From Plasmodium coatneyi (Eukaryota > Apicomplexa > Aconoidasida > Haemosporida > Plasmodiidae), in the NCBI RefSeq assembly GCF_001680005.1, contig NC_033567.1, positions 4,340,001-4,404,000 of the forward strand: 64,000 nt of DNA, given 5' to 3'. Of this stretch, positions 1 through 12,820 are shown one piece after another (within the stretch, counting starts at the first letter, position 1; each line of letters begins with the position of its first letter). The notes below the pieces were generated by a model. That model searched no databases, had not been told where the DNA came from, and worked only from the letters and a program-made list of their open reading frames with translations. A program made the translations under genes and the position numbers.

Positions 1-118
1 TAGCTAATCGGAGGGAGCGACCTATACATGTAGTTATGTAATTGTGTAGTTACGCATTAAGTACTTGTACACCTGAACCCCCTAAACAGTACGACCATCC
101 ATCATACTGCGCACAAAG

Positions 119-3100
119 ATGTATAAAGAAATTATGAAGGACCTCACCCAGTTGGCGCACTTGAAACAGTTGTGCAAAAAGAAGGTAAGCGGGAAGCGGG
201 TTGCTGGGCAAGGTGTCCGCCGGTGTAAATTACGCTGCTTTTTTTTTTTTTTACTGTTGCAACAATATAGAGAATCCAACACATACATGTTGTTGCGCGC
301 GTCTTTTTTTTTTTTTCCTACTTCCCTGCAACCTGACCCCTTCGCAAGCCCGACCTTTTAGCCACCCTGCAATCATGCAAGGCAAAGGAATATGAGGAGA
401 TATGGCTCATTTTGCACAAGGCATTGGAGGAGCGCACCCCTCCAGACAAGCTCCTTTACGACGCAGAGAATTCGACTTTGCTCTTTAGGGTACGATTGCA
501 ATGTTGCACAGTGTTCAGCAGTATATTGTGGAAACTCTGTACTTAGCACCCTTATGAAAGTGACACAGACCCACTTGTAACACCCCATTTTCCCTTTCCC
601 CTTTGAAGGAAGAAGATGACAGGCAGTATTTATTGACGTGCATAATTTTCATATGTATATATTTGCAACATTTGGCGAATAGTGATAAGAGGAAGAAGCA
701 CATCAAATTGGATAGTAATTTTTACGCCCTTTTTTACAAGCTCATTGGTTAGTATTGGGTGGGGGCGAGATTTGCACAGGATTGACCACATGCAGAACCC
801 CCTTTAGTGGCATGATGATCGGTATAGGCAGATGTTTCTCACAGAGCACTTATTCCCCCTAGTTACACCGTAACGTTACACGGGGTTGCCAACCCATCGC
901 GTTCACCTGCAGAGATCCAATTCATGCTAAGCGACAGAGAAGTGCGTATGTCCTTCGGGAAATGTCTATTACAGTTATGCGAACTGAACTTAGAAGAAAA
1001 TGAATTTTCGGCACATGTGAAAGTGAACCTACTGATATTTTTGTTGTGGAAGACGTGTTCCTCGGAGGTAACCATGAACGCACAGGAGTGGTAAAGTTTC
1101 TGTTGGAAGAGTAGAAACCCTGCTAGGATGTCTTCACTCGTGTGTATATCTTTGTATCCCCCTTCCCAAATGGAATGTCCACTCCTTCACATGCAACACG
1201 CAGGGCAAAAGCGCAGACATAAGTAAACTCAAAAAGAACAAAGATTTGTGCAAATATATAAAATGGGGAATTCCAGAAAAATCCACCAACTCGTTCTATC
1301 TGCTCTGTTCCTACTCACTGAATCTTCCCAAGTTTTATGCACAGTAAGGGAGTGGGATGGGCACCCTGCACGTGGTGGTGATTAGCAAATATGGTGGGAA
1401 AAAATACGTGACTATGTTATCCCCCACATAGTGTGCACAAACCGAATGGAGAATAAAATTAGTCCACCCTTTTTTGCACCCCTTGCTCAGCCCCGATGGA
1501 AAATTCTTTCTGGCACACGTTTGGTCTCAACATGAAAGTATAGCGTCTCATCTTTTTAACGTATGAAAAAAAAATAAAAAATAAAAGGGGGAAAAGTTCC
1601 TTTGGGATTGGTCTCTAATCGAAGAGCGTTGTCCCTTTGCATTTCTAAGGAGTACATATAAGGTAGTCTCACCCGAGGTTGGATTGCCTGTCCGATCGGA
1701 ATGGCACATTCATGTCTGTCTGCTCCCCCTCCCCCCGACTGCTAACAGAAATTCGTGCACAACACGGTTGTCCTCTCGCATGACAGCATCAGTCACTATT
1801 CACAAATTATCCATTCGACGTGGAAGGTATGAAATGGCAAAACGGGGTAGACCCCGTTACCACTGTGCACTCATGCAGAGGAAGATGCGTACACATGCAA
1901 CAACATGGGAAGCATACTTGTGTAGCTACCCCTATATATCTATAAGTGCACATGGCGAAGCCTGCAATTTTTGGAGTCATTAACTTTTCCTCCCTCCACA
2001 ATCTCCCCACCCAACTTGCCTAACAGAACTGCGAAGGAGTGATGAAGGAGACACTGGAGATACAAATTGAGCACCTCGTGAACTTGGCCTTAAAGTGTCC
2101 CATTAAGGTTGCAGCAAAATTCAGAAATGTTCTAAGTATATTCCACAACAATAAGGGGTAAAGAAAAGGACATGCAATCGATTGTGTTATTGGCATTTAA
2201 AGCGATTACATTTTTCATGTGACGGGGCAAACCAGATCGATTCTGCTTCCTTTTACCCACATTGTCTTCCTCACGTTATGCCATGATTCGTTGTCCCCGC
2301 TTCATTCCCCCAAGGGACAAGAGCATCAACAATTTGATCTTCAAAATTTACGACCCTATTATTTGGAGGAGCCTCATGGTAAGTGTCCCTGTGGGTAGGT
2401 ACTTAGAGGAACATTTTGGATGCCACCCAAAAAGGGGGATTCTAAAAGGTACACGCTGTGTGTATGCACGAACGAAAACGTACCTATGACGGATAAAAAA
2501 AAAAATAACTCCCCCGTGTGGATAATGCCCCCTTTCTGCAAAACTATTATAGTCGCCCAATTGGAAACTTCGCTTCAACGCTACGTGCATCTTTCAGCTG
2601 ATTTTCCCTGTCGTGGTAATTCACAATTTGACCTTAGTTTGGTGGAAAAGTGGGAAGAGTACACCACTTTAACGTCAGTCTAGTGAAAATGTTCCTTCCG
2701 TTTCGTCAACCCGCTGCTATACTTTTCCTTTTGTTACACCTCCAACGGTGCTAAATTAGGACCCCTGCATAAAGAACGTGAATTACCTAGCCTCTATGGA
2801 GAAGTAAGCTAAACTGGGTGGTCACCTGGAATGAGGGACACATCACATGAATGTGCCACCAAAGTTGCTACCCTCCACCCCGTACTTGGGGGTTCAGTGT
2901 ATGCACATATTCACCACCTCCACCCTGTGTGTTTATGTGCTTTAGAGCCTATCAGGCCCTCTTCGACTTGGCAGAAGACGTAAACGCATGCGTCCTGCAG
3001 GCCGTGGCTAAGTGCATATGTCATGTAAGCAGAGTACAAAAAAAGTGCCCCAAGTGGGTGCTGAAATAGACCCACAATGTGTTACCACCTCTGCGTCGGT

Positions 3101-5768
3101 GCCGCTTCTTAACGCCGTTCCGTTACCCCGCTGTGCAATATCGACCCAGGTGCTGAACGAACTGTGGGAAATAATCAGCGAACAGAAAAGGTCCGCCCTG
3201 GTGGAAGTGCTGATCAGCAAGCTCCTAAGGGAGAAGCAACACGACAACGTAAAGGTGGAAGTCCTTCTTGGGTTCTACGAAATGGCAAAGAATAAGAAGA
3301 TACACAAGCTATTTGCAAAAATATTCTACAGAATAAAAAACCTCATAAATGATAAGTCTCTACGAATACGGAAAAATTGCATCGCCCTTGTTCTCGAATT
3401 GAACAAACAGTTAAATGAAAATTTTTCTACTCAAATCGACTTCAGTGAGTTGATAAAGCGTGTCACCAAGGATTTGTTCACATACAACGTGCAGTCCTGT
3501 ATAAAGAAATTGTCCTATGTAAAGTATGAGCACCATGAGAGAGTAAAAAATAAGGAGATCTGTGAGTTTTTAAAACTGTCTTCCAATTTAATCACCTATT
3601 CTATGTGGAATTGTTCCATAAAGGAGCAGGCAAAGAAATGTGTGAATCTATTAAATGATTATCCTGCTCTCATGATCTGTATCAGTAAGTTCGCTACGAA
3701 TTTAGAGCTGGTGCAGCGTTACAAATTGGCTTCCGTGCTGTTCGAAATTACTAACGTGAAGTTGGGTGAGGAGGAGAACTCCGTGCTGCTCGGGGTGGGG
3801 AGCGCTGTAAATGGCGCAAATGGACAGGGATGCCCGAAGGCAACTAACACGGGAAAGTGCCTGGAAGACCCCGTTATCAACGGCAAGTACGTGAAGTACG
3901 CCTCCCTACTGCTCTGCGTGGCCTACCTGCTGAAGCCAAAGAATGATCAAGAAGTCGAATTGTGCGGATCGGAAAATATTGAAAATTTCCTCAGAAACAA
4001 ATTTAAGGAGGAGTACTTCCTGGCCAGCATAGATACCCTAATGCAGCAATTTTATTTCAAGATACTTAAATATGTGAACCTCAATCAGGACACTTATGTG
4101 GAAATACACAAGTACGGTCGGAGGGAGTTACTCTCTCTGCACAGAGCTAAGAATGAACATGTGTGTAGGAAATTTATCCTCCCGTTATTTTACAAATGGA
4201 GCTTACTCGAGTCGGTCATTTCAGCACACATGCACATTTTGAATGCATGTATTGAGTTTGTCTTTTTACACACCTGCACGGAGGCGGAGTGGGCATCTGC
4301 CAGCAAGGGAAGCCCCTTCATTAACGCAGGTAGAGACCTCCCATTTGTGGATAAGGATGCGCTGGGTTATTTCGCCGACGAAGAGGAGGTACTCGACTCG
4401 GATGAGGGAAGTGGGATAAAAGGGCCCTCCTTGCGTTGCAACAAAAAAGACGACCCCATGGACGAAAAGGAAAAAGAAAGAATTTACATAAATGAAGAAA
4501 AGGAGATCAATACTCTTATTCTATTATCCCTCATTGTTAAAAAGAAAAAATATCACCACATGTTATTTAAGTCATTCCAAAGCATTATACACAATTTCGT
4601 TTTCAAATTCAATTCTTATCTTCTGTTCATATTTGACAAGCTGGCACAGAGCGATTTCCAGCTGCCTCCTCATTTTATTTCTCCTCACTATGAAGATAAG
4701 GGCGAGTTCAACTTTGTACAGTTGGTACTTTATGAAAGTGCTAAGATAAAAGGGTACTTTCATTTGTACATTTCGTTCTTCTTCCTTTGTTATACATCCA
4801 AGAGGAGCAACTTTCCACACGATTGGGATATTTTAATTGACAACACTTTGCGGAGCATTCATCTGATCAGCTCTGTTAAATTTAAAAATGAGATTGAAAT
4901 TGTTACGAGTGGGAATTTAGCAGGGGTGACTGCCGTAGGGGGGAAGGTTGCGCATGTAGATGACCGGGTAGCTGAATGGGCAATCTACACCAGGACGATC
5001 CTCCACTTTGTCATGTAATTATTTCCATATTTCAGCGTTCGTTGGTTTTGCGAACTGCTATTATGAGGCAAGAACTGTTGGGCCAAGGGGGGTGGCCTAA
5101 AGTGAGAGTGTTTTCCAGTAGACACGAGTACCTGCACATACTGTGTGTGCATACCTCATGTGGGAATCCCCCCAAGCGGTGACATTATACTTTCTTCACT
5201 ACTTTTTTTTACTTTTTTTTTCCCCCCCGCCGCAGGCACTTCCTCGATATGGTCGAATTCACGGTCGCAATGAAGATGACGCCGATAGAGGACCTCGACT
5301 TTACCGACTTGGTGAAAAACGTGTTTATGTTTTACAAATGTTACGAACTCGTCCAGGGGGGGCTAAATGGTCACGAAAAGCGCCACACAGAAGCCCACAC
5401 GGATGAGCATCATACGGGACGCGCCCTGCTCGAGGTGTACCTCGGAGTGTGGACCAGAGTGAGCGAATTCCTCCTGTTCATATTAAACTGCGATTATTTC
5501 GAAAAAAAAAACGGAAATGAAGTTGTCCGTCCTGTATCCATTTTTCCTATTTACGTACGAAGTTGTGCATAGGGAGGATATCGAACGGGTCATGAACAAA
5601 TATGCGGCTATAATTAAAGAGAGGGAAACCTTTTTTGACTTTATAAAAAATTACAAAAAAAATAACAGCATGGTGAGTTACATGCGGGACAGTCAGGTGA
5701 ATTACATTCAGGGCATCCTAGACAACATTTCATTGCCCAAGGAGAAGGCAAAGAAGGGGTCCTCTTAA
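119..5768 (+). CDS. Condensin-2 complex subunit G2 (NCAPG2-like), 13 exons, apparent frameshift in last exon
   Basis: HEAT-repeat subunit of the condensin II complex, which compacts and segregates chromosomes in the nucleus. I model exons 119-184, 382-489, 609-747, 913-1067, 1204-1343, 1491-1560, 2027-2157, 2315-2378, 2553-2615, 2760-2803, 2946-3024, 3150-5014 and 5236-5768; all have GT/AG borders and matching phases. The family signature is the tract IIWRSLM (exon 8) followed by an R-x-N-A-T helix and DP (exons 9-10), an LFDLAED helix (exon 11), and the ELWEII...LINDKSLRIRKN HEAT region at the start of exon 12. This order matches metazoan NCAPG2. An acidic spacer lies near 4375-4480. In exon 13 the frame changes at an A10 run (about 5501-5511): nine As would keep one frame to the TAA at 5768. 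With that correction the exons total 3456 nt (1151 aa), close to human NCAPG2 (about 1140 aa). ATG 119 is the first in-frame Met after a stop. Confident in family; individual small exons are less certain. Confidence 0.78.
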
Positions 5769-6114
5769 AATAAGCAAGTGCCTGGATACGTGTGTGGGTG
5801 GGATACTTATCCCGTTGTACGTACGTGCGTATATATTTGCACGTGGTACAGTTAGGCCAATTCGATTTGTCATTTTAGCCGCATGTTTTTTTTTCCCCAT
5901 CCAATTCCGGTAGCTCACCTGATTTATATGCCACATTTGCATATTAGCACGTATATCAGTAGTACACATTTTGGTAAACAATTTTTGCAAAATATTGTTT
6001 GGCACGATTTATTGCACGATCGTTTTGCTCGAACTGCTCCCCTCTGCGCAGGAAAGGCGCACCAACTTGTTTCTCCTGTCCATAAAATATAAATGGCACG
6101 TCACGAAAAGGCGC
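5769..6114. other. Intergenic, convergent genes
   Basis: Between the 3' ends of the condensin G2 gene (+) and the acidic hypothetical gene (-). It contains T-rich tracts. I see no gene or RNA signal. Confidence 0.6.
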
Positions 6115-6732
6115 TCACCTCAAGCTCAGTTTCCTATTTTTTATTAACACCATCATCCCTAGAAGAGCCTCCCGTGCCCGCGTGAGCTTGTTCAGCTTAT
6201 TCGTCTGTATTTGTTTCTCAATCATGGCAATGTTCCTTTCATAAATTTTTTTTTTTATTATAAATTCTGCGATGCTGTCATCCGGGGGGTCATCCGACTG
6301 CTCGTCGCTTCCGCTATCGAAGCTTCTACACAGGAGGCTCAAATCATCGCTCCAGTTTACTCCTTCGGGGTGGCTGTCCTCACGGTGGAAGTTTTTCTCC
6401 GGTTCGTAGCTGTTCTCACGTCCGCAACTATTTCCATCCCCCATATCCTCATCATCGGCATTTTCGATGGGCATCCCCTCTATCAAATGATCGACTAAGT
6501 CGTTGCTTATACCGTCCCTGAGTTCATCTCGTCTGCTCCCTTTTGAAGTGTCTGAATTGTCTTCCCGCAAGCTTTCACTCGTGACTTCGTGGTGCCCTGG
6601 CAGTTTATTCCCTTTTGAGAAACCATCCCCAACCTTAGTCCTTTTACCTTTTCCCTCATAATCGCTGTCATTGCTGAGGTTACAGATGTTACCACCACTG
6701 CTATCTGTTTTTTTCGCCTGCTTATGCTCCAT
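6115..6732 (-). CDS. Conserved-type hypothetical acidic protein, 205 aa
   Basis: Single-exon frame starting at an ATG at 6732-6730. I do not recognise the family. The first about 150 residues are polar and acidic, rich in Ser, Asp, Glu and Asn, with no signal peptide or membrane segment. The last about 55 residues look structured: an amphipathic, Lys/Ile/Leu-rich helical stretch (from about AEFIIKKKIYERN to the C-terminus) that could form a coiled coil or a docking helix. A disordered acidic N-terminus with a conserved-looking basic helical C-terminus is common in nuclear Plasmodium proteins, but that location is inference. It converges on the condensin G2 gene and is divergent from UTP12. 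Confidence 0.65.
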   Translation of the reverse strand: MEHKQAKKTDSSGGNICNLSNDSDYEGKGKRTKVGDGFSKGNKLPGHHEVTSESLREDNSDTSKGSRRDELRDGISNDLVDHLIEGMPIENADDEDMGDGNSCGRENSYEPEKNFHREDSHPEGVNWSDDLSLLCRSFDSGSDEQSDDPPDDSIAEFIIKKKIYERNIAMIEKQIQTNKLNKLTRAREALLGMMVLIKNRKLSLR

Positions 6733-7754
6733 TTCGGCGTGTTAAACAGTGGGAAGAAGCATTTTTCTTGTGTGCAGTGTCTCGCATGATAGCTGGCAAC
6801 GTTTCATTTATGCTGCCTTGCGATGTCAGTTCGTCCATATGCTCATGAGAGTTACACGGGAAACCAATTCGGGGACATTCAACTTGCGCAATTCTGCTTT
6901 ACTTTTATGTTGGCTTCTTTATCCTGCCAAGGAACGCTCAACAGGGGTATTTTCATTGCTCCTTCGAAAAAATTAAAGCAAATGTGTCATACTTTCATAA
7001 TCGTAAATTTTTCTCTTTTTTTTTTTCTCAAAGTGGACTCTTTTGTGTTGCCTTTTCTAAATTTCGGACGTCCCTTTTGGGAGATTAAAATTTGGGGAAC
7101 ATTGCAGGAGAAATGGAACCGACACGGATTTAAGGGGGCAAGAAAAATATGCGCAGCTGGCAGGGAAAAAAAAAAAAAAAAAAAAACAGATAAAAAGCAC
7201 GTAAAAAAAAAGCAGATAAAATTGTGCCATATGAACAAACAAAAAGCTATTATGTTGCTGAGGGGCAAAACGAAAGAACAAATTTATCTCGCCGCAAATG
7301 GCGCCTTCCTAAATTACAACGGCGCAGCATCGACTGAAGAGTTGACCGACAAAAACGACGTCAGATCTGCCCACAACAGAACCGTACGGGCACTCAAGAT
7401 GAAAGTACGTTTTCACAAACGGTAAAAATTTACCAATACAGTTCAGGCGAAATGGTAAAAGGTACATTTTGTCGCTTTGGGAAGAAGTGGCTTTTCGTAT
7501 CTCCATTTGGCCGAATCGTTTTGATGCGATTTTACTGACATCATTACTGCCACTTTTTTGCTGCCCCTTTTGCCGCCACGTTTGTTCTGTATGCTCGATG
7601 GAGGTCCAAAAATCCGCGTAAAAGCAACGCAGAAGGCAAAACATAGGCAGTTGTGGGAGAGCGAATTTGCTTGCGGCCCCACTTGACCTACCATTCCGAT
7701 TGGTTGCCATAAGAAAGCAAGCACTCCACCCCCATTCATTTTTTCAATCGAACA
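6733..7754. other. Intergenic, divergent promoter region
   Basis: Lies between the starts of the acidic hypothetical gene (-) and UTP12 (+), so it must hold both promoters. It carries a T-tract near 7018-7027 and an A20 tract near 7166. An open frame from ATG 7231 to 7425 (64 codons, normal base composition, followed by a GTACGT donor-like site inside it) could be an upstream exon or a small protein, but nothing supports it beyond openness. Confidence 0.5.
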
Positions 7755-10700
7755 ATGGTGAAGTCATACGACAGATACGAGTTCGAGGACTGCTTCGGCA
7801 TTGTCAACTCGAAGACTTCCAACTGCGTTTTCCTGAACAGTAGCAGCATTTTGTCAGGTAAGTGGCAGCAATCTGTAAACCGGGCTGGTTATCCCATTTG
7901 TCACATGCCCGTGCAGTGAACCCTCCTCCCATACTAACAACGTAGGAAAAAACCGACGTCTTCCAAATGGCTGTTCATTTTTTTTTTATCCCCACTCCCA
8001 TCCCGCAGGGCATGATGAATGTGTAGGCCTATGGAATATACAAGAGAAGGAAATAAAGAAGAAACTCACAGTTCCCTTCACAGCTCCGTATTATTTTTTT
8101 TCCTACCACGTGACGCACATATGTGTAAACCCGAAGGATAAAAATATGATCGCGGTGGGATATGTTAATGGATGTATTAAAGTGTTTGACGTAGAGTCGA
8201 ACAAAGTCACTTCGACCTTCGCAGGACATACATCTGCCATAAATAAATTGAAGTTTAATGAGGACGGTAATTATCTATGCTCATGTGGGAAGGACACCAA
8301 TATTATACTGTGGGACGTGGTAAACGATCAAGGGTTATTTAAATTGGAAGGACACACCAATATCGTTAACGACATAGAGTTTTTGAGAAGGAAAAATAAT
8401 TATGTAGATAATTTTGTGAATAATAATTTGCTCATCAGTGCATCGAAAGATTGCCTCATCAAAGTTTGGGATTTAAACATTCAGTTGTGTGTACAAACTG
8501 TGGTCGACTGTGAGGAAGAAATTACTTCCATCCTGATTAACGAAACGAATACAAGGTTAATCGTCGCTTGCAATTCTGCCATAAAAGTGTATAAAATTGA
8601 CGTCCACGTTGGGGGGCATGACAAATTTAGTAGCTCCTCCAAGGTGTACCTGACCTTCCTAACTTCTATTAAGCGCACAAACAACAGTCGAATACAAAAT
8701 ATGAAAATGATTTTTCTCGTTCAAAGTGAGAGCCACTATGATGGTCTCGATATGCAGGAGGAACGTTTGCTCTACGATGATGAGGATGATGACGATAACG
8801 ATGATGATGAAAACATTTGGACCCATTTGGAGAAAAACGAAGCCACAGACGACGATGCTGCTTCGGATAGTAACACCTCTAATGATGGGAACGCAAAGGG
8901 GAAAACACAAAACCGGGGTGACGACCCAACAAAGAGTCTGCCCCATCAGAAGAAACCCAATTCGGACGTCCAACAGACCGATAAACACATTTTAAGTGTT
9001 ATAAAGAAATCGCTGAACAAGTCGGTAAAATTGTGCAACCGAAGCAACTACTGCGCTGATGGGGACAACAACGGAATCCTCCTCTGCTGCACGAACGCTA
9101 AAAAAATCGAGTTGTACAAAATAAACTCTGTGAAGAATCAGAAAAAATCAGAAAAAAATAAAAAAAAAAGAATCTTGGAAAAATTGAAGAAGAAAAAAAA
9201 AGCCATTTTGAAAGAAGCCCAAAGGGTAGAAAAGTTTAAAGGAACACAAAACATAGATTATACTAACTTGATGGAGGAAGTGAAAAGTCTAGAGGAAGAA
9301 ATTGCTGCCCATGGTAAGTATCACTTCCATACAGCCAATGATGAGGTAAAGTTTTTGTTTCATTACAACTGCAAGTTTAGGCTACAATACCTGGACGTGT
9401 ACCGCAGGAGGAAGAGGGACTCCTATATCTACCTCCTTGCTGCGTACGTCACGAATCGTTTGAGCGTATTCCAGGTGAACCTCTTCGACGTTTTGACTAA
9501 AAGGGATGAGTTCATCGTCAGGGGGGGTGACGAGGAAAAACGCGACGATGGCGAAGCAGACGGTGAAGAAGACGTGGTGGACGAGGACGACGCGGATAAG
9601 GAGGCAAGCGATGCCGACCGTGAGGACACCGATGAGGATGACAGTAATGACGATGATGAGATGGAAGAAAAGGAGAGTGATGAAGAAAATGATGATGACG
9701 ACGTGGACGAGGAGGATGACGCCCCCAAGGGTGAAACACGCGGCGACCTCGGCGCGCCTGCCAAAATTGTGGAGAAAAAAATTTATGACTATTCCAAATG
9801 CTTCAAGGAGACGTGCGAAATAAACAAGGGGCACAACAGCACGGTGCAGTTTTTGAGTCTTTCAGAGAAGAACGAGCTGCTGGTGTCCATCTGTAGGAAG
9901 TACGTGAAGGTGTGGAGCATGCGGACCTTCCAGAATATTGTCACCATAAATTTGGAGGGGTGCACGAACGCGCTGTTCTGCGAGGACGATGAGTATATGC
10001 TGATTAGCGATGACACCGGGTACATCTACTTGTACGAGTTGAGGAACATTGAGGTGAGGCACTCTCACAAGGCGCACGCGAATGGGATCATCAGCATGTG
10101 CAAGAATGTGAAACAGAAGCGGTTTTTGTCCGTCGGGGAGGAGAGCTACTTGAAGGTGTTTGAGTTGTGCTGGAGGGAGGGGGGTGATGAATCGGACGGT
10201 GAATCCAGCGGTGGGGAGAGCGACGAAATAGAACAGGAGGAGGGCGTCCCAATAGGCAATGCAGCCAGTAGCGCGAAAAAGCGACGGCGAATAAGCACCT
10301 CGGGGGAAGCCCAATCTGCAGAACTACACTCAGAAGGAGAAACAACCGAGAAAAGGACCCACCTGACCTTCAACGAAGTGGACTGTTACAACCTAACCGA
10401 TAAAGTGAGTTGTGCAATTTACTCGCCAAATGGGAAGTACATCTGCGTGGGTTACCTGAACAACTTGATAGAGGTGCTCTACAGTGATACCCTAAAGCTG
10501 CACCTAACATTGTATGGGCATAGTCTTCCCATCACATGTATGGACATATCGAAAGACAACACGGTGCTGGCATCCAGCTCGGCAGATAAGTTTCTCTTCC
10601 TGTGGAACATAGAATATGGCAGTATCACAAAGAGGATGCATACGAACTGTGATGTTCTAACAAAGGTGCATTTCTTTAACAACAGCAATAATCTGATAAG

Positions 10701-11610
10701 TGTATCTAGAGATGGGTTCATAAAAATGTGGGACGCAATAAAATTCCAATGCATCTGTACGATGGATGGGAATTTTGGAGTCCTCACTTCGCTAGCTATA
10801 AATAGAGAGGACAATTATTTCCTAACGTCAGGAACGCATCGAAGTATCAGGTGCTGGATGAAAAAAGAAGATGATATGATTTTCTTGGAAGAGGAAAGAG
10901 ATAAAGAATTGAATCTACAAATAGAAAAGGAAGCCGTCAGAAATGATTTATCCTATCCATCCTCTGTAGAAAAAAATGCACTTCTAACTAAGGCCACTAT
11001 AAAAACGATCGACACGATAAAATCATCTGAGAAGTTGATCGAATATTTGGATATAATTGACGAAGAATTAACCCTAATGGATATTTATTTTAAAAATTTA
11101 ACGGAGTATGAAGAAGCGAAGAGGAAAAATGAACTTCCTGATTTCGTTCAGCCTCCAAATAAAGTGAAGCCAAGACCAGAACTGCTAAATAAAAATCCAT
11201 TTGAGTTCATCATTGAAGTTATGTGCCATATTAAAAAAAACATTTTACATGAAGTGCTAATTTCTTTGCCTTTTTCCTATGCATATAAGTTACTAAATTA
11301 TATCAAGACCTATTTGATGGCATTTTATTTTTTCCAGCGCATTCAAAATGATTATGGGAAATTTAAAATTTGTGGAGACTTCAGTTTCCACGTAGAATAT
11401 TCCATCAACATCGTCCTGTCCATCGTGAATATTTATCGGAACCAGTTTCTGTTTGACGTGAAATTTAGGTTCCTTCTGTACGAGCTGCATCAACTCATCA
11501 TTCCCCACCTGAGGAGGTCCCTCGATCAGTGTGCCTTCAACCAAAGCACCCTCAACTTTCTGCTGCATGCGTTGGAGGACGAGGAGGTGGGTGCTGATGG
11601 GGCGTTGTAG
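7755..11610 (+). CDS. UTP12: U3 snoRNP WD40 protein UTP12 (DIP2/WDR3)
   Basis: Component of the small-subunit processome (UTP-B module), needed for early pre-rRNA cleavage in the nucleolus. Two exons, 7755-7857 and 8009-11610 (GTAAGT donor, GCAG acceptor), give 1234 aa. The N-terminal propeller starts at once (YRYE..FG.V.S, then a repeat ending GLWNI), followed by clear WD repeats: GHTSAINKLKF...DTNIILWDVV, GHTNIVNDIEF...KDCLIKVWDL. This is the WDR3 order. A second propeller occupies about residues 570-960, with YGHSLPITCMDIS and FLFLWN. Acidic Asp/Glu insertions interrupt the propellers near residues 288-340 and 542-605, and another Ser/Glu-rich insertion lies near 700-760; these are typical Plasmodium expansions. 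The C-terminal Utp12 domain spans about residues 1100-1225 (LHEVLISLPFSYAYKLLNYI...LIIPHLRRSL). Very sure of the family. Confidence 0.93.
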
Positions 11611-12737
11611 CTGGTTAAGTTGTTAATGGCAATCGGTGAAGCGCCGACGCGGAAGTGCACACAGAATACGAGGGCACCCACGCAGTGTGTGGGAAAGTGT
11701 TGACTCCCCCCGTACATATGATATCATTTTTTTTTTTTTTTTTTTTTTTCCTCCTTTTTTTGCCCTCTAATTTGAACTTATTTGAATTTGTTGCATGTAG
11801 CCAGATTGGCTGCCCGAAAAATTTTATTTTTGTTTAATAGCCCGTGGGGTTTATAATTTGGCCACACACGTTTGCGCGATCAAGCTGCCACTTTGAGAAT
11901 TTCCACCCCGGTGGAGCAAATTAGCGCGCCAACTCTTTAACCGTTAAGGGCGCACATTTTCTTTTCCCTGTTTTTGGGCAACCTGGCAAAAGCCACAATG
12001 TTGCCACAGAATCTGCCACATTGGAACGGCTGAACGCACCTGCCTACTTGCGCCCCGATGATGTTGGGACGTGCAACTATATTGGGGGTTGTCATGTAAG
12101 GGAACGTACGATTATACACATGCACAGAGCAGCGGAAGCATATTCCCGTTGGCTTAACCGGTGTGTTCATCACGACGCGCTGTTTGATAAAAATCGAAGG
12201 ACACACCCCACATAAGCAGTGCATTCCGCCCCCCATGGATGTCACATGCAAGATGGGAATAATTTTGCGTACATGTATAATGGCAGAATATTCGCCTGAC
12301 GGTGTTTGTAGCGTGAAGAGGTATACCCTACAATGCATGTCCAAGTGTAGGAAATGAAAGAAAAAAAAAGCGGTCAGGAGAGTGTAGGTTGGAAAAAAAA
12401 GAAAAAGTAAGCATGAGCAAGTGGGCAAAGTGTACTTGACAGGGAAAACTTGGCAACGCAAACCCCGCAACATTAACCTCACAGAATGACCTGCCCAATC
12501 GAAGACCGACATCCCCGAAATTAGTCGCCTCATCGAAAACGACAATCTGAATGCAATACATACATAAATACGTCCAACGGTAGTGGCACATGACACTAAA
12601 AAGTTTATATGTCCGCCCATATGCACCGCGTGTACCCTGCCGCCATTTGGCCACGCCTTTTTTCGCTTCTTCCACATTTATCGAAGGGACGAAAATAGTA
12701 TAAAGAAAAAAAAAAAAAACACGTGTTTTTAACTAAT

Positions 12738-12772
<35 letters not shown>

Positions 12773-12779
12773 AAAATTG

Positions 12780-12820
<41 letters not shown>

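Noticed and set aside
2701..2765. Alternative exon for condensin G2 (QPAAILFLL frame) resembling a HEAT helix
   Set aside because: It cannot be joined to the following exon in phase without an intron of about 12-30 bases; the exon at 2553-2615 fits phase and family pattern better.
9382..9834. Antisense open frames opposite UTP12 acidic inserts (Ser- or Val-rich)
   Set aside because: They are the complement of GAT/GAC/GAG-rich Asp/Glu codons in the sense gene.
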